Assembly: GCA_021372395.1 (NCBI GenBank)
Contig: JAJFUP010000046.1
Span: 1-36,181 of the forward strand
Source: Deltaproteobacteria bacterium
GTDB lineage: Bacteria > Desulfobacterota > Desulfomonilia > UBA1062
Direction: 5' to 3'
DNA length: 36,181 bases
How positions within the stretch are numbered: the first letter of the stretch is position 1; every line of letters begins with the position of its first letter. Below the pieces are notes generated by a model. It had not been told where the DNA came from. It ran no database searches and saw only the letters and a program-made list of their open reading frames with translations. Positions 1 to 7,787 of this stretch are shown in pieces. A program made the position numbers and the translations under genes.

Positions 1-1132
1 CGACCGATGCCTTCATGGATGCGGTGAATCAAGACCTTCCGTTCCCCTCGTCAACCCCCGGAGCGGTATCGTGGCGCGGACCGTCCGGGCCCGGGACATC
101 TTCGACCTCATGGTGCAGTGTGCCTGGGAGGACGGTGAGCCGGGCATCCTCTTCCTCGACGAGATCAACCGGCACAACCCCACTCCGCTTTTAGGCTCCA
201 TCGAGTGCACGAACCCCTGCGGCGAGCAGCCCCTGCTTCCCTTTGAAGCATGCAACCTGGGGTCCATCAACCTCGCCCGGATGATCAGGCAGGGGGCTTC
301 GGGCCCGGAGACGGACTGGGAAAGGCTCGCACGCACGGTCCACCTCTCGGTGCGGTTCCTGGACGACGTCATCGAGGTCAACCGCTACCCCCTTCCCCGG
401 ATCGAGACACTCGCGCGCGCAAACCGGAAGATCGGGCTCGGGGTCATGGGGTTTGCGCATTTTCTCATCCTGCTCGGCATCAGCTACAACTCCGAGCAGA
501 GCGTGGATCTTGCGGGCAGCCTCATGGCATTCATCCGGGAAGAGGCATGGGCCGCGTCCCGCGAGCTCGCTCAGGAAAGGGGACCCTTCCCGAACTTCCG
601 GGGGAGTGTCTACGAGATTCTGGGGGAACCCCCCGCGAGGAACGCCACCGTGACGACCATTGCCCCCACCGGCTCCCTGAGCCTCATCGCCGGCTGCTCT
701 TCCGGCATCGAGCCTCTTTATGCCCTCGCCTACACGCGAAACATCCCCGGGGACATCGGCGTCCATGAGATTGACCCCCTGTTCAGGTCCATGGCAGAGC
801 AGGAGGGCATCCTCGATCCCGGGCTGGAGAGCGTGCTCAGAAAAACCGGCACCCTGCCCCCGGACCCCCGCATACCCCGGAGGCTCAGGGACCTTTTCGC
901 TACCTCTATCGAGATACCCCCGGAGCAGCACGTGAGGATCCAGGCCGCTTTCCAGGCCCACACCGACAACGCGGTGTCCAAGACCATCAACTTCGCCTCC
1001 CGGGTCGGGACCGCTGAGGTGAAGGATACGCTGCTGCAGGCCCACGACCTCAAGTGCAAGGGCCTCACCATCTATCGGGACAACAGCAGGGCCGGCCAGA
1101 CGCTGACCTGCGGGCTGACGAGCACGTGCTAG
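1..1132 (+). CDS. nrdJ: Class II (adenosylcobalamin-dependent) ribonucleoside-diphosphate reductase, 3' part, apparent frameshift
   Basis: This is the C-terminal part of a B12-dependent ribonucleotide reductase, which makes deoxyribonucleotides without oxygen. The active-site pattern NPCGE is encoded at 212-226 (Asn, thiyl-radical Cys and Glu as N-x-C-x-E), followed by the conserved ACNLGSINL and, further on, APTGSLSLIAG, which lines the substrate pocket. The protein ends in a short Cys pair (TCGLTSTC), in the place where NrdJ proteins carry redox-active or zinc-ribbon cysteines, so the tail is short. The gene runs off the left edge. Bases 3-47 read FMDAVNQDLPFP in one frame, while 47 onward reads LVNPRSG in another. 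Together they make the usual NrdJ sequence, so one C seems to be missing from the C-run at 44-47. The family call is very secure; whether the frameshift is real or a sequencing error is not. Confidence 0.93.
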   Translation, partial: DRCLHGCGESRPSVPLVNPRSGIVARTVRARDIFDLMVQCAWEDGEPGILFLDEINRHNPTPLLGSIECTNPCGEQPLLPFEACNLGSINLARMIRQGASGPETDWERLARTVHLSVRFLDDVIEVNRYPLPRIETLARANRKIGLGVMGFAHFLILLGISYNSEQSVDLAGSLMAFIREEAWAASRELAQERGPFPNFRGSVYEILGEPPARNATVTTIAPTGSLSLIAGCSSGIEPLYALAYTRNIPGDIGVHEIDPLFRSMAEQEGILDPGLESVLRKTGTLPPDPRIPRRLRDLFATSIEIPPEQHVRIQAAFQAHTDNAVSKTINFASRVGTAEVKDTLLQAHDLKCKGLTIYRDNSRAGQTLTCGLTSTC

Positions 1133-1173
1133 GAGAAGAAGGGCCGGACGGCTTTCCCTGCTCCTCCTTCTCC
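1132..1173 (+). terminator. Weak hairpin just after nrdJ
   Basis: GGAGAAGAAG (1132-1141) can pair with CTCCTTCTCC (1164-1173), with one mismatch, directly after the stop codon. There is no T-run after it, so it is only a possible terminator or 3'-end stabiliser. Confidence 0.3.
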
Positions 1174-1234
1174 GATATCCTCGCGTACCTACGTGGCCGA
1201 GACAGGGAGATCATTCCGGGTTTTTCCCATTCCG

Positions 1235-1287
1235 CCTGTGCATTTTGGTCATGCCGCAGGGGGTGAGGCATGACCAAAATGCACAGG
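1235..1287. repeat. Perfect 21-bp inverted repeat with 11-base loop
   Basis: The arms 1235-1255 and 1267-1287 are exact reverse complements across all 21 positions, with an 11-base loop (GCAGGGGGTGA). It lies about 100 bases after nrdJ in the 1133-1454 gap, which otherwise holds no gene I can support. No T-run follows on either strand, so it is not a classical rho-independent terminator. It could be a cruciform-forming site, a protein-binding palindrome or a small mobile-repeat relic. Confidence 0.8.
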
Positions 1288-1419
1288 TCAAGGGTCTTCC
1301 GGTGGCATCAGGAGGGGGGACACGAGCATGCAACGTTCCTCTCCCACCCCGAGGAGATTCGGTACTCGGAGCGGTGCTCTCAAGAAGTAGCCGGTTTTCA
1401 CGAAAGGCTGATACAGGGA

Positions 1420-1446
1420 GGGTCCCCCGGAACAACCGGGGGACCC
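1420..1446 (-). terminator. Strong hairpin after the M23 peptidase gene
   Basis: An exact 11-bp stem (1420-1430 with 1436-1446) and five-base loop lie 9 bases beyond the stop codon of the minus-strand peptidase gene. The stem is almost all G/C. A clear U-tract is absent, so termination is likely but not proven. Confidence 0.55.
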
Positions 1447-1454
1447 GGATACGG

Positions 1455-2786
1455 CTAAAGGGTTTGGGCCTGGGTGATCTTGTCCTCCACGTTGTCGCGC
1501 AGCCAGTGGGGGTCCCACCATTCTTTCGGGTCCACGAAGACGCCGCTCACCAGAATGCTGAAGTGCAGGTGATCTCCTCCGGCAAACCCGGTGGCACCGG
1601 AATTGCCGATGACCTGGGCCTTGGCGACCTGCTGGCCTTCCTTCACCGCAAGCGAGCTCAGGTGGCCGTAGAGGCTGGAGATCCCCTGCCCGTGGTCGAT
1701 GATCACGCAGTTTCCGTAGATACCCAGGCTGTCCGCATACAGGACCGTGCCGTTGTTCGCGGCCTCGACCGGCGCCCCTGCCGTAGAGGCGAGATCCACC
1801 CCCAGGTGGACGCTGTTCCCCATGAAGCGGCCCTGATACATGTACGTCCGCTCGTCGCCGAACAGCGCCTTGGGTGCCGCATTGCTCATCCTTACGAAGA
1901 TCCCCTGCCAGAGCTGTCTGCTGTCGGTCTTGGTACAGACGGAACGGATCTTCCTGTCGTTGGCTGCGCGTATCTGGGTGTTGATGTACGAGAAGGCATC
2001 GGCGGAAGTCTTGTCCGCAAGGCTCGGATCGAACTCCTGAAACTCGACTACCTTCTGCTGCACGAAGGTATCACCCAGCGTGACGGTGTCCTTTCGGAAA
2101 GAACGGACCGCCCTGATGTAGAAAGGTATGCCCGCGATCGCCTCGTTGCCCGCCTTGTCCTTTGCCACGACTGCCATGGGTGTGCCCGTGCTCACATCCC
2201 TGGGGATGGCAAAGTAGCAGACATAGTACGGCTTCTGGCCCGGGACCGGGTATCCGGGGAAGAATGCACCCCCGCACCGCACCCCGCTCAGGGCCACTGC
2301 CTTCGATACCCGGTAGACGGCCAGGCATGTCCCGCCCGGATTGATGTTGTGGGCCCTTGTGAGCAGCGCGACCCGCGGGGGTACGGAATCGATTGCCACC
2401 TTTGCCTCGAGCCTGGTCGTGTTCTTCAGCGGGGAGTAGTCGACAGCCTTCACCTGGAAGAGAGCCTCCCCGTCTTTCAGTTTGAGAGTCCTCGGGGCAA
2501 TCCTGACGGTCAGGGACTTCTCGAAAACACCCTTTGCTGGTACATCCTCGGATGCCACGACGTACTCCTTGTCCTCCTGGATGAGAGTCACCGAGACCTT
2601 CCTGATGCCGCTCCTCGCATCACGGACCGTGATGGTGACGTCCCTCTGTTTTCCTATGCTCTCAAAAGGCTTATCCAGGCTGATCTTGGGCTTTTCCCAC
2701 TCGAGATAGTAGTACGCTGCGGCAACCGCCCCCACAACGAGCACCATTCCCAAGACGAGCTGAAACTTTTTCAAGGAACCTCTCAT
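1455..2786 (-). CDS. Secreted or membrane-anchored M23 (LytM) family metallopeptidase
   Basis: A 443-residue protein with one N-terminal membrane segment (about residues 8-28) and a C-terminal M23 domain (about 320-425), predicted to cut peptidoglycan cross-links in the periplasm. The zinc and catalytic residues are visible: HLGVD (H327, D331), the His of YGHLS (H375) and HLH (H406, H408), so the enzyme looks active rather than a degenerate scaffold protein. The central region (about 35-250) contains Ig-like or beta-sandwich stretches with no motif I recognise. The start at 2786 is preferred over the upstream in-frame ATG at 2840 because GAGGAGGAG lies just ahead of it and the hydrophobic segment then begins near the N-terminus. 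It is a single gene, divergent from the CDF transporter. The exact bond cleaved and any partner are unknown. Confidence 0.88.
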   Translation of the reverse strand: MRGSLKKFQLVLGMVLVVGAVAAAYYYLEWEKPKISLDKPFESIGKQRDVTITVRDARSGIRKVSVTLIQEDKEYVVASEDVPAKGVFEKSLTVRIAPRTLKLKDGEALFQVKAVDYSPLKNTTRLEAKVAIDSVPPRVALLTRAHNINPGGTCLAVYRVSKAVALSGVRCGGAFFPGYPVPGQKPYYVCYFAIPRDVSTGTPMAVVAKDKAGNEAIAGIPFYIRAVRSFRKDTVTLGDTFVQQKVVEFQEFDPSLADKTSADAFSYINTQIRAANDRKIRSVCTKTDSRQLWQGIFVRMSNAAPKALFGDERTYMYQGRFMGNSVHLGVDLASTAGAPVEAANNGTVLYADSLGIYGNCVIIDHGQGISSLYGHLSSLAVKEGQQVAKAQVIGNSGATGFAGGDHLHFSILVSGVFVDPKEWWDPHWLRDNVEDKITQAQTL

Positions 2787-2998
2787 GAACTCCTCCTCGA
2801 TCTGAATGTGTCCCGGGGGAAAGACCATCCCCCGGAACATGCCTACTAAAACGGGAGGGATTATTCAAGGGCTTTCGGCGGCAGGCTCCGGGGCGATAAG
2901 GAACCTGTCCTCACCATTCACCGCTTGCCTTTTTCCATCATTTGAGAGATGAATGCCGCAATCATATCTGTTATGTATTGAAAACAATATCAAGCTGG

Positions 2999-3985
2999 AT
3001 GGCCCTTATGGATGCAGTGAATGAAAAGGTGGCGGTCGCACGCCTGTCGATCATCTCCAACAGCGCACTGATCCTGCTCAAGATCACGGTAGGGCTGTTC
3101 ATCGGCTCCGTGTCGATCATCTCGGAGGCAGCACACTCGGCGGTCGATCTCATCGCCGCGATCATCGCCTTCCTCTCGGTGAGGAAATCGGGCAAACCCG
3201 CGGACAGGGAACACCCCTTCGGACACGGGAAGATCGAGAACATCTCCGGAACGGTGGAGGCGATTCTGATCCTATTCGCTGCAGGCTGGATCATCTTCGA
3301 GGCCGTCAAGAGGTTCATGAATCCCAGGCCCATTGAAGCCGCGGCATGGGGTGTCGGTGTCATGCTGGTGTCGTGCATCGCGAACATTCTGGTCTCAGAG
3401 AGACTTTTTGCCGTCGGCAACAAGACTGACTCCGTGGCCCTGAAGGCGGACGCCTGGCACCTGAGGACCGATGTGTACACCTCGGCGGGAGTCATGGGCG
3501 GCCTGTCCCTCATATGGGTCGGGGGATGGCTGTTCCCCGGGGTCGCACTGAGCTGGATCGATCCCATGGCCGCCCTCGCCGTTGCCCTGCTCATCATCCA
3601 TGCTGCATGGGAGCTCACCGTGGCGTCTGCAAGGGATCTTCTGGATGTCACCCTGCCTTCCGAGGAGAAAAAGGTCATCCAGGACCTCATCGCAAGCAAG
3701 CGGCCGGAGGTTCACGGGTTCCACCAGCTCCGCACCCGAAAGGCCGGCAGTGCCAGGTTCATCGAATTTCACATGCTCGTGGACCCGCAGATGAGTGTGG
3801 ATGACTCTCACCGCATCACGGACGAGATCTCCCTTCTCATATCCAAAGCCCTTCCCCATTCCACCGTGACCATCCACGTAGAACCCTGCGACGGCCGGTG
3901 CGACGACGAGTGCCGAAACTCCTGTCTTCTCTCAGCCGATGAGCGCGCCCTGGTGGCCAGAAAGTCCTGGGTCAAGAGATCCTGA
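2999..3985 (+). CDS. Cation diffusion facilitator (CDF) family metal exporter
   Basis: An inner-membrane exporter of divalent metal (Zn, Fe, Mn, Cd or similar) driven by proton antiport. It has the family marks: an HSAVD metal site in helix 2 (AAHSAVDL), the HPFGHGK loop, ADAWHLRTD in helix 5, and a cytoplasmic ferredoxin-like C-terminal domain with the conserved HVEPC segment. The tail after that domain is unusual: CDGRCDDECRNSC packs four cysteines into 13 residues, plus the Cys of EPC, a possible extra metal-sensing site. The start is uncertain. 2999 or 3008 fits the family N-terminus, and a weak TTGAGA-17-TATCTG pair at 2942-2970 would place transcription after the upstream ATG at 2942. 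It stands alone, convergent with the nitroreductase. Metal specificity cannot be read from the sequence. Confidence 0.9.
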   Translation: MALMDAVNEKVAVARLSIISNSALILLKITVGLFIGSVSIISEAAHSAVDLIAAIIAFLSVRKSGKPADREHPFGHGKIENISGTVEAILILFAAGWIIFEAVKRFMNPRPIEAAAWGVGVMLVSCIANILVSERLFAVGNKTDSVALKADAWHLRTDVYTSAGVMGGLSLIWVGGWLFPGVALSWIDPMAALAVALLIIHAAWELTVASARDLLDVTLPSEEKKVIQDLIASKRPEVHGFHQLRTRKAGSARFIEFHMLVDPQMSVDDSHRITDEISLLISKALPHSTVTIHVEPCDGRCDDECRNSCLLSADERALVARKSWVKRS

Positions 3986-4009
3986 GCGGCAATTCCTGTC
4001 CTGCTGAAC

Positions 4010-4576
4010 CTAAGGGACGATCTTGAGTATGTTCGGCTCGTTCCTCGGGGGCTTCTCCGGGATCTCTACCGGATAGCCGAGGATGATGGTACCGACAATC
4101 ACGTGGTCTTCCGGCAATCCGATCTCGGTGCGCAGGGCCGGGTCCGTGATGGCCGAACCGAGGTCGACCCAGCACGTTCCCAGTCCGCGGTCTGCGGCAG
4201 AGAGCATGAAGTAGGAAGCCGCGAGCGCGCAGTCGACGGCCACGGATCGCACTTCCTTCGGCCCGGCGATATAGACCAGGCAGGGCGCGTTATAGAAGAC
4301 ATTGAAACCCGGGTCCTTCAGGATCGCCTTATAGCCGGAGAGCGACGTGGATGGATTGTGCTCCATCTCCTTGAGGATGTTCTTCTTGCTCTCGTCCGAG
4401 ATGCTCTTCATCACGTTTTTGTTGGTGATGACGATGAAGGACCAGGGCTGCCGGTTGCTCCCGCTTGGCGCCTCGCAGCTGTCGGTTATGATATCCTTGA
4501 CAAGGGACATGGGGACAACCCTATCCTCGAAGTTTCTCACCGCGCGCCTCACCTTTACGAGCTCTCTGAAATCCAT
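4010..4576 (-). CDS. Nitroreductase-family FMN-dependent oxidoreductase
   Basis: A 188-residue flavoprotein of the nitroreductase fold, usually a homodimer binding FMN at the interface. RRAVRNF near residues 10-16 is the family FMN-phosphate binding motif (RRSxRxF-like), and PSGSNRQPW (about 37-45) and GTCW (about 135) are further typical positions. Length is normal for the short, subtype-poor group of the family. A good ribosome site (GGAGG, 8 bases before ATG) fixes the start. It is transcribed alone, ending 25 bases from the convergent CDF gene. The natural substrate (quinone, nitro compound, or another electrophile) cannot be told from sequence. Confidence 0.9.
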   Translation of the reverse strand: MDFRELVKVRRAVRNFEDRVVPMSLVKDIITDSCEAPSGSNRQPWSFIVITNKNVMKSISDESKKNILKEMEHNPSTSLSGYKAILKDPGFNVFYNAPCLVYIAGPKEVRSVAVDCALAASYFMLSAADRGLGTCWVDLGSAITDPALRTEIGLPEDHVIVGTIILGYPVEIPEKPPRNEPNILKIVP

Positions 4577-4898
4577 ACGCTATTCCTCCGTCTTCTCCCC
4601 GTCGGGATCACTGTCCGCTCATCGCCCGAAGGGCGGTCGGCCTCTCGGGTCTCCTCTTCCTTTTCCGAAAGATGCGATCGTGAAGGGATTTTCGATCGGC
4701 TACCGGTAAATATAGCTTCTTTTTATTACGGGGCAAGTATGCCGGAATCACCAGTTCCTGGAAACGACCGCTCCTTTGCATGATGGGAGAAGAGGAATCC
4801 AATGATCCCGGTGATTCATCAGAATGGGTACAGCGAGAAGGTTCCTGGTGGAAGTCCGCAACAAGGAGTGAACGAATGGAAAAAAGGAGGGAACGGAT
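4577..4898. other. Intergenic region between nitroreductase and universal stress protein genes
   Basis: About 320 bases between two divergent genes. I see no convincing small gene. An AT-rich patch near 4705-4730 (TAAATATAGC) could hold a promoter, but no good -35 partner is evident on either strand. Confidence 0.4.
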
Positions 4899-5348
4899 AT
4901 GTTCGATGTAAAAAAGATCCTGGTCCCGACAGACTTTTCGCAGTACTCGGACATGGCTCTGCAGAAAGCCGTCGATATCGCATCGAAGTATGACGCCAAG
5001 GTTGTTCTCCTGCATGTCTTGGACGAGGGGATCCAGCAGTGCGCGGCAGATTATTGCCTCAGCAACGAGGTGTTCCTTAAGATCGAGGATGACACCATGA
5101 CCGCGTCAAAAGAAAAGCTCCGGAACGAGGTGAACTCCCTGAAGGAGAAGAAGCCGGTGGAGATCGACTACGACATCAGGAAGGGCTCGCCGGCCGATGT
5201 CATTCTGGAGGAGCAGCAGGAAAAAGGCATCGACCTGATCGTCATCCCGTCCCACGGCAAGTCGGGGATCCTGAAGCACCTCATCGGCGGCGTCACTGAC
5301 AAGGTGGTCAGATCCGCGAAATGCCCGGTCATGGTCGTCCGGTCCTGA
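4899..5348 (+). CDS. Universal stress protein (UspA family)
   Basis: A single-domain 149-residue Usp. The N-terminal ILVPTDFS strand and the C-terminal AKCPVMVVRS strand are textbook for the family. The nucleotide loop, normally G-2x-G-9x-G(S/T), reads PSHG-KSGILKHLI-GG here, so the first Gly is Pro and the final Ser/Thr is Gly. ATP binding may therefore be altered or lost. A strong AGGAGG sits 8 bases ahead of the ATG. The gene is monocistronic, with a hairpin after it. Usp proteins act in the cytoplasm in stress survival; the specific role here is unknown. Confidence 0.92.
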   Translation: MFDVKKILVPTDFSQYSDMALQKAVDIASKYDAKVVLLHVLDEGIQQCAADYCLSNEVFLKIEDDTMTASKEKLRNEVNSLKEKKPVEIDYDIRKGSPADVILEEQQEKGIDLIVIPSHGKSGILKHLIGGVTDKVVRSAKCPVMVVRS

Positions 5349-5359
5349 CCTGGACAATG

Positions 5360-5388
5360 GCCCTGATCATTCCGATCAGGGCTTCATG
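5360..5388 (+). terminator. Hairpin terminator after the universal stress protein gene
   Basis: GCCCTGATC (5360-5368) pairs exactly with GATCAGGGC (5374-5382) around a five-base loop, 12 bases after the stop codon. Only a short T-poor tail follows, so termination strength is uncertain. Confidence 0.6.
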
Positions 5389-5524
5389 CCCGTTTGGAGT
5401 GAGGGAACAGGTTCAATTTCCTCTTTTTTCGTTGATTTGCCGACCTTGAGACCAGCCCCATTGACAAGTGCCGACGGGGAAATATCTTTGAGGAACAGTG
5501 TGATGATTCAGGGAGGGACTGTCC

Positions 5525-6652
5525 ATGGATCGAACTACCTTCAAAAAGCGCCTCGATCGATGCTGTTCGCTCATGAAGGATGCAGGGCTCGATGCGCTTC
5601 TCCTGACGAAACCCGCCAACATGTTCTACCTCACGGGTGACGGCCGCCTGTGCGCATTCGCCATAATCACCCGGGGCGGCCGGGTGGCCCTCGGGGTTCC
5701 CAGGACCGATGTTGAGGATGCCGGCTGGTTCGCCCACTTCGACCACATCGCCGGGTTCGACGACGAGGTGGGCATGATCCACGCTATTGCTCACTATTTC
5801 AAGGAGTTCGGGGTCACGCAGGGAAGCCTGGGGCTCGAATACTCCTTTCTCACCCAGTCGATGATGACCATGCTCACCCACCCCCATGCAAAGCCCGATG
5901 GCGTCACCCCCACCGACTGCACTCCCCTCATGTCTGCGCTGCGGATCGTCAAGGATGACTGCGAGATCGATCTCATACGGCACGCGGCAAAAGCGGCGGA
6001 TGCCGGGATGGCTGCCGCGGTGAAGGCCGTGAAGCCGGGTGTAACGGAGAGTGCCGTGGCGGCGGAGGCGGAGCGTGCCATGCGCCTCGAAGGCGCCGAC
6101 GGGTTCTGGAAGACCTACGTGAGCGCCGGAGAGCGCACCGGCATCGCCCACGGACTGCCAACCCAGCGGAAGATCACCCCCGGCGACCTGGTGATGATAG
6201 ACCTCCACCCTGTGGTAAACGCGTACAGTGCGGACCTCTGTCGCACGGTGTGCGAGGGAAGCTCGTCCGTGGAGCAGGAGAAGGCCTACGAGGTGTACCT
6301 GGATGCCCAGCAGGCAACCATCGAGAAGATCAAGGCTGGCGTAACCGTGAAGGACATCGAAGAAACCTTCCGCGGCATGCTCAATATGGCCGGCCATGGC
6401 GAGCACCTCTTCGGCCCTTTGATACACGGTGTAGGCATTGAGTTCGAAGAGGCCCCCCTGCCCGCCGGCCACGCTTTCTTCCACGGCGAGAAGGCCCCCG
6501 AGGCCCTCAAAGAGAACACGGTCATCGCCGTGGGGAACTGCGGCCTGTACCTCGGCCCCTGGGGCGTGCGCGTTGAGGACACCGTGGTGGTGACCCGGGA
6601 CGGTCACATGGTGCTGACGAACTTTCCGCGTCAGCTGCTGCTGGAGCTGTGA
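5525..6652 (+). CDS. M24 (pita-bread fold) peptidase-like protein, Xaa-Pro aminopeptidase/creatinase group, altered active site
   Basis: A 375-residue protein with an N-terminal creatinase-type domain (about 10-140) and a C-terminal pita-bread catalytic domain (about 145-370). Canonical metal ligands D226 (MIDLHP), D237 (YSAD), H301 (HGVG) and E351 (RVEDT) are present, as is substrate-side H209 (AHGLPT). Two usual residues differ: the Glu of the EPG motif aligns with N338 (GNCGLY), and the His in the HGxGxxxHE pattern is E308. It may therefore not be a standard dimetal aminopeptidase; creatinase-like or other hydrolase chemistry is possible. AGGGAGG lies ahead of the ATG. It is monocistronic, and its stop is 13 bases from the end of the convergent export operon. 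Confidence 0.85.
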   Translation: MDRTTFKKRLDRCCSLMKDAGLDALLLTKPANMFYLTGDGRLCAFAIITRGGRVALGVPRTDVEDAGWFAHFDHIAGFDDEVGMIHAIAHYFKEFGVTQGSLGLEYSFLTQSMMTMLTHPHAKPDGVTPTDCTPLMSALRIVKDDCEIDLIRHAAKAADAGMAAAVKAVKPGVTESAVAAEAERAMRLEGADGFWKTYVSAGERTGIAHGLPTQRKITPGDLVMIDLHPVVNAYSADLCRTVCEGSSSVEQEKAYEVYLDAQQATIEKIKAGVTVKDIEETFRGMLNMAGHGEHLFGPLIHGVGIEFEEAPLPAGHAFFHGEKAPEALKENTVIAVGNCGLYLGPWGVRVEDTVVVTRDGHMVLTNFPRQLLLEL

Positions 6653-6665
6653 ATCCTCCCGGGCA

Positions 6666-7787
6666 TCAGTCGATTCTCTTGTGGAACCTCCCGATGGCTC
6701 CGGCGAAGAGGGCCACGCCCAGGACGGCCAGCGCAAGGAATTGGGGCCAGAGGATGTGGAGCCCTATGCCCTTGAGGAAGATCCCCCTGATGATCACCAG
6801 GAAGAACCGTAAGGGATTCAGATAGGTGAGCCACTGCACCACCACAGGCATGTTGTCGATGGGGAACACGAAGCCCGAGAGCATGAAGAAAGGCAGGATG
6901 AAGAAGAAGGTCGTCATCATGGCCTGCTGCTGGGTGGACGAGACCGTGGAGATAAAAAGCCCCACCCCCAGGGTGCTCAGGAGAAAGATGCAGGTTGCGA
7001 AGAACAGCAGCACCACGCTGCCGACGATGGGGATGCTGAACCAGAACTTGGCGATTCCGGTGACCACCACCATCTGGACAACCGAGATGACGATGTAGGG
7101 GAGGGTCTTCCCCATGATGAGCTCGATGGGCTTGAGCGGCGTGACGATGAGCTGCTCCATGGTACCCTGCTCCCGTTCCCGGATGACCGCGATGGAGGTC
7201 AGGAGCAGGGAGATGAGCATGACCACGAAGGCCACAATGGCCGGAACGAAGAAATGCTGGCTGTCCATGTTGGGGTTGTACCATGCCCTGATCCGGGCAT
7301 CCACACGGCCATAGTCCATGCCCTGCCCGTAAAGCTCGCGGATCATGTTCTTGTTGAACTGGTCGAGCACGAGCACGGTGTAGGCGATCCTCACGGATGC
7401 CACGTTGCTCATGCTGCCGTCCGCCAGGATCTGGACGTCTGCGGTCTCCCCCTTCCGGATCCTGCTCCCCATGTCGGGCGCGATCTTTATGCCGAGATCG
7501 ACCCTGCTCTTCAGAAGCAGTTGCTCCATCTCCCTCTGTTCGCCCGGGTAGCTCGTTATCCGGAAGGTCTTGTTGCCCTCGATGGTGTCGATGAGCATCC
7601 TGCTCTCGCTCGTGTGTGCCTGATCCATGACAGCCACCCTGATATCCCTGATGTCGTAGTTGACGACATACCCGAACAGGATGATCTGGAGAATGGGTGC
7701 CACGAAGAGCAGGGGCCGGTTCTTCCTGTCCCTGAAGAGGATGATGAATTCCTTGCGCACAAGCTCCCGGATTCTCACCCAGCTCAT
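6666..7787 (-). CDS. ABC-2 type export permease, YbhR-like
   Basis: A 373-residue permease of the ABC-2 class: one N-terminal membrane helix (about residues 26-44, after a cytoplasmic segment with RKEFIILFRDRK), a large periplasmic domain, and five or so helices in the C-terminal half ending near residue 365. It is the last gene of the operon, and its ATG overlaps the stop of the preceding permease by four bases (ATGA), so the two are probably translationally coupled and form a heterodimer. With the two ATPases and the HlyD adaptor it should export a hydrophobic or cationic compound, or an envelope component. Substrate is not readable from sequence. Confidence 0.9.
   Translation of the reverse strand: MSWVRIRELVRKEFIILFRDRKNRPLLFVAPILQIILFGYVVNYDIRDIRVAVMDQAHTSESRMLIDTIEGNKTFRITSYPGEQREMEQLLLKSRVDLGIKIAPDMGSRIRKGETADVQILADGSMSNVASVRIAYTVLVLDQFNKNMIRELYGQGMDYGRVDARIRAWYNPNMDSQHFFVPAIVAFVVMLISLLLTSIAVIREREQGTMEQLIVTPLKPIELIMGKTLPYIVISVVQMVVVTGIAKFWFSIPIVGSVVLLFFATCIFLLSTLGVGLFISTVSSTQQQAMMTTFFFILPFFMLSGFVFPIDNMPVVVQWLTYLNPLRFFLVIIRGIFLKGIGLHILWPQFLALAVLGVALFAGAIGRFHKRID

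Noticed and set aside
1245-2849. Long plus-strand open frame of 534 codons opposite the M23 peptidase gene
   Set aside because: It is the antisense shadow of a clear family gene in GC-rich DNA and shows no recognisable protein motif.
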